Source: Verrucomicrobia bacterium UBA4286
GTDB lineage: Bacteria; Verrucomicrobiota; Kiritimatiellia; RFP12; UBA1067
NCBI GenBank assembly: GCA_002395905.1
Contig: DGVK01000104.1
Location: 1 to 15,792, forward strand
Length of the DNA: 15,792 nucleotides
Direction of reading: 5' to 3'
Below the pieces are notes generated by a model. It was not told where the DNA came from. It saw nothing but the letters and a program-made list of their open reading frames with translations, and made no database searches. Every line of letters begins with the position of its first letter. Within the stretch, counting starts at the first letter, position 1. Positions 15,237 through 15,792 of this stretch are shown piece by piece. The position numbers were made by a program, and so were the translations under genes.

Positions 15237-15512
15237 ATGTACAATCTCAGACAGACACCGCACTTCGCGCGGGCTTTCCGTCGATTTGCAAAGGCGCACC
15301 CAGAACTTCGCGAAGCAACGAATGAGACGCTTGAACAGCTCGCGTCCAATCCGTTCGCGCCGCGACTTCGGCTTCACGCTCTGTCGGGGCGGCTTGCCGG
15401 GAAGCAGGCCGTGAGCATCAACTACGCCTATAGAATTGTGCTTTGCGTCGAGGTGATTGACAGCTATATCATCCTGCATGACATCGGCTCGCATGACGAG
15501 GTTTACGGGTGA
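15237..15512 (+). CDS. RelE/YafQ-type toxin (mRNA interferase)
   Basis: A 91-residue RelE-superfamily toxin. The N-terminus MYNLRQTPHFARAFRRFAKAHP is the family strand-helix start. LRLHALSGRLAGKQAVSINYAYRIVLCVE is the typical 'l..l.G...g..s..i...yRi.y' core, and the C-terminus IILHDIGSHDEVYG matches the conserved 'i.l.dIGsHdevY' ending. These toxins cleave mRNA at the ribosome. The conserved end with Arg, His and Tyr is intact, so it should be active. ATG 15237 is preferred because homologues begin MY-x-[LI]-x-x-T; GTG 15231 in frame is also possible. It lies immediately downstream of the antitoxin, so the two form one operon. Confidence 0.9.
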   Translation: MYNLRQTPHFARAFRRFAKAHPELREATNETLEQLASNPFAPRLRLHALSGRLAGKQAVSINYAYRIVLCVEVIDSYIILHDIGSHDEVYG

Positions 15513-15545
15513 GGTGGATGGTATGTGGCGGGGCGATGGAGATGG

Positions 15546-15619
15546 TCGGAGCGGAGGGATTTGAACCCTCGGCCTTTTGGTCCCGAACCAAACGCGCTAC
15601 CAGACTGCGCTACGCTCCG
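15546..15619 (-). tRNA. tRNA-Pro (anticodon CGG)
   Basis: A reverse-strand 74-nt cloverleaf: acceptor CGGAGCG (15619-15613) with CGCTCCG (15553-15547); D arm GCGC-AGTCTGGTA-GCGC; anticodon arm TTTGG-TTCGGGA-CCAAA giving CGG; T arm GAGGG-TTCAAAT-CCCTC; and discriminator A (15546). The CCA end is encoded (15545-15543). All stems pair perfectly. The sequence closely follows the standard bacterial proline tRNA pattern. Confidence 0.97.
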
Positions 15620-15658
15620 ACGATGTTTTCAAACCTGCCAAGCCGAAAACAGGTGTGA

Positions 15659-15687
15659 AGTATACTATTTCCTGTCGCATATGTCAA
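15659..15687 (-). promoter_or_regulatory. Promoter of tRNA-Pro
   Basis: Reverse strand TTGACA (15687-15682), exactly 17 bp, then TATACT (15664-15659), about 40 nt upstream of the mature tRNA 5' end. It is the only promoter in the window with a perfect -35 box, as fits a strong stable-RNA gene, and it lacks the TATG extension seen at the protein-gene promoters. Confidence 0.8.
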
Positions 15688-15695
15688 TAGGGGGC

Positions 15696-15792
15696 GAATG
15701 TTGTCGGGGTGAATGTTGCCAATTGGAAACTGGGAATTGGGATTGGCAACAATGGCAACATTTCATTTGGTGCGCTTGCGCGCAACCACGAA
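15696..15792. repeat. Nested inverted and direct repeats; inverted copy of left-end hairpin
   Basis: GAATGTTG occurs directly at 15696-15703 and 15711-15718. AATGTTGCCA (15712-15721) is the inverse of TGGCAACATT (15753-15762), and the overlapping GTTGCCAAT (15715-15723) is the inverse of ATTGGCAAC (15742-15750). Two hairpins sharing one left arm are therefore possible. At 15769-15792 the reverse strand carries TTCGTGGTTGCGCGCAAGCG, a near-copy (one mismatch) of 61-80. No coding frame is supported here. Confidence 0.55.

Noticed and set aside
13767..15494. A 575-codon reverse frame across the U32 and toxin-antitoxin genes
   Set aside because: It spans three recognised genes and their promoter on the other strand, has Arg/His-rich low-quality protein, and has no start signal. 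It is a shadow frame.
15543..15792. Integration site (attachment site) of a mobile element at the tRNA-Pro gene
   Set aside because: No integrase gene is present, and no direct repeat of the tRNA 3' end was found elsewhere in the window.

Overview
The window looks like chromosomal DNA from a GC-rich, Gram-negative-type bacterium. The best guess is the PVC group, and within it a Kiritimatiellota/Verrucomicrobia-like gut or anaerobic lineage. That guess rests on large secreted LamG/concanavalin-like proteins, a XylR-type regulator (sugar-sensor fold fused to an AraC-type helix-turn-helix), an uncharacterised clan GH-A hydrolase, and a repeated extended -10 promoter (TATG[G/C]TATAAT). No rRNA or other taxonomic marker is present, so the placement is inference.

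Layout. (1) Positions 1-700 are gene-poor debris: a small partial reverse ORF, three variable hairpins each following TTTCGTG, and a truncated reverse-strand remnant resembling the C-terminus of a phage/plasmid replication protein. (2) Positions 708-4055 form a two-gene unit behind one promoter. A small acidic 150-residue protein precedes a 912-residue coiled-coil protein that carries an unannounced kinase-like domain (Gly-rich loop, Lys, DRHxxN, IDND). The order and features resemble a secretion chaperone and its effector; this is the most novel item. (3) Positions 4143-5372 encode an AAA_14/DUF4143 ATPase, very probably on a leaderless mRNA. (4) Positions 5485-13570 are a surface-glycan locus: a 1064-residue LamG-like surface protein, a convergent XylR-type regulator, then an 812-residue three-LamG surface protein overlapping (ATGA) a secreted clan GH-A glycoside hydrolase. 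(5) Positions 13623-14864 encode a U32 peptidase-family protein, also apparently leaderless. (6) Positions 14976-15512 are a Phd/YefM-RelE type toxin-antitoxin pair. (7) Positions 15546-15619 are a reverse-strand tRNA-Pro(CGG) with a near-consensus promoter. The window closes with nested inverted repeats and a near-copy, inverted, of the hairpin seen near its left end.

How the genes fit together. The promoters of the two LamG genes share TGCCC[G/A]AT direct repeats about 22 bp apart. In both, one repeat starts exactly 36 bp before TATAAT, and neither has a good -35 box. This is what is expected if the XylR-type protein encoded between them activates both. The regulator would sense a sugar, switch on two secreted binding proteins and the hydrolase, and possibly control itself, since one repeat lies over its own -35 region. 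Both LamG proteins also end in the same G-L-x-L-I-L-[K/R] tail, a candidate sorting signal. Seven protein-gene promoters share the extended -10; four of them place the ATG 6-10 nt after the -10 box, implying frequent leaderless transcripts.
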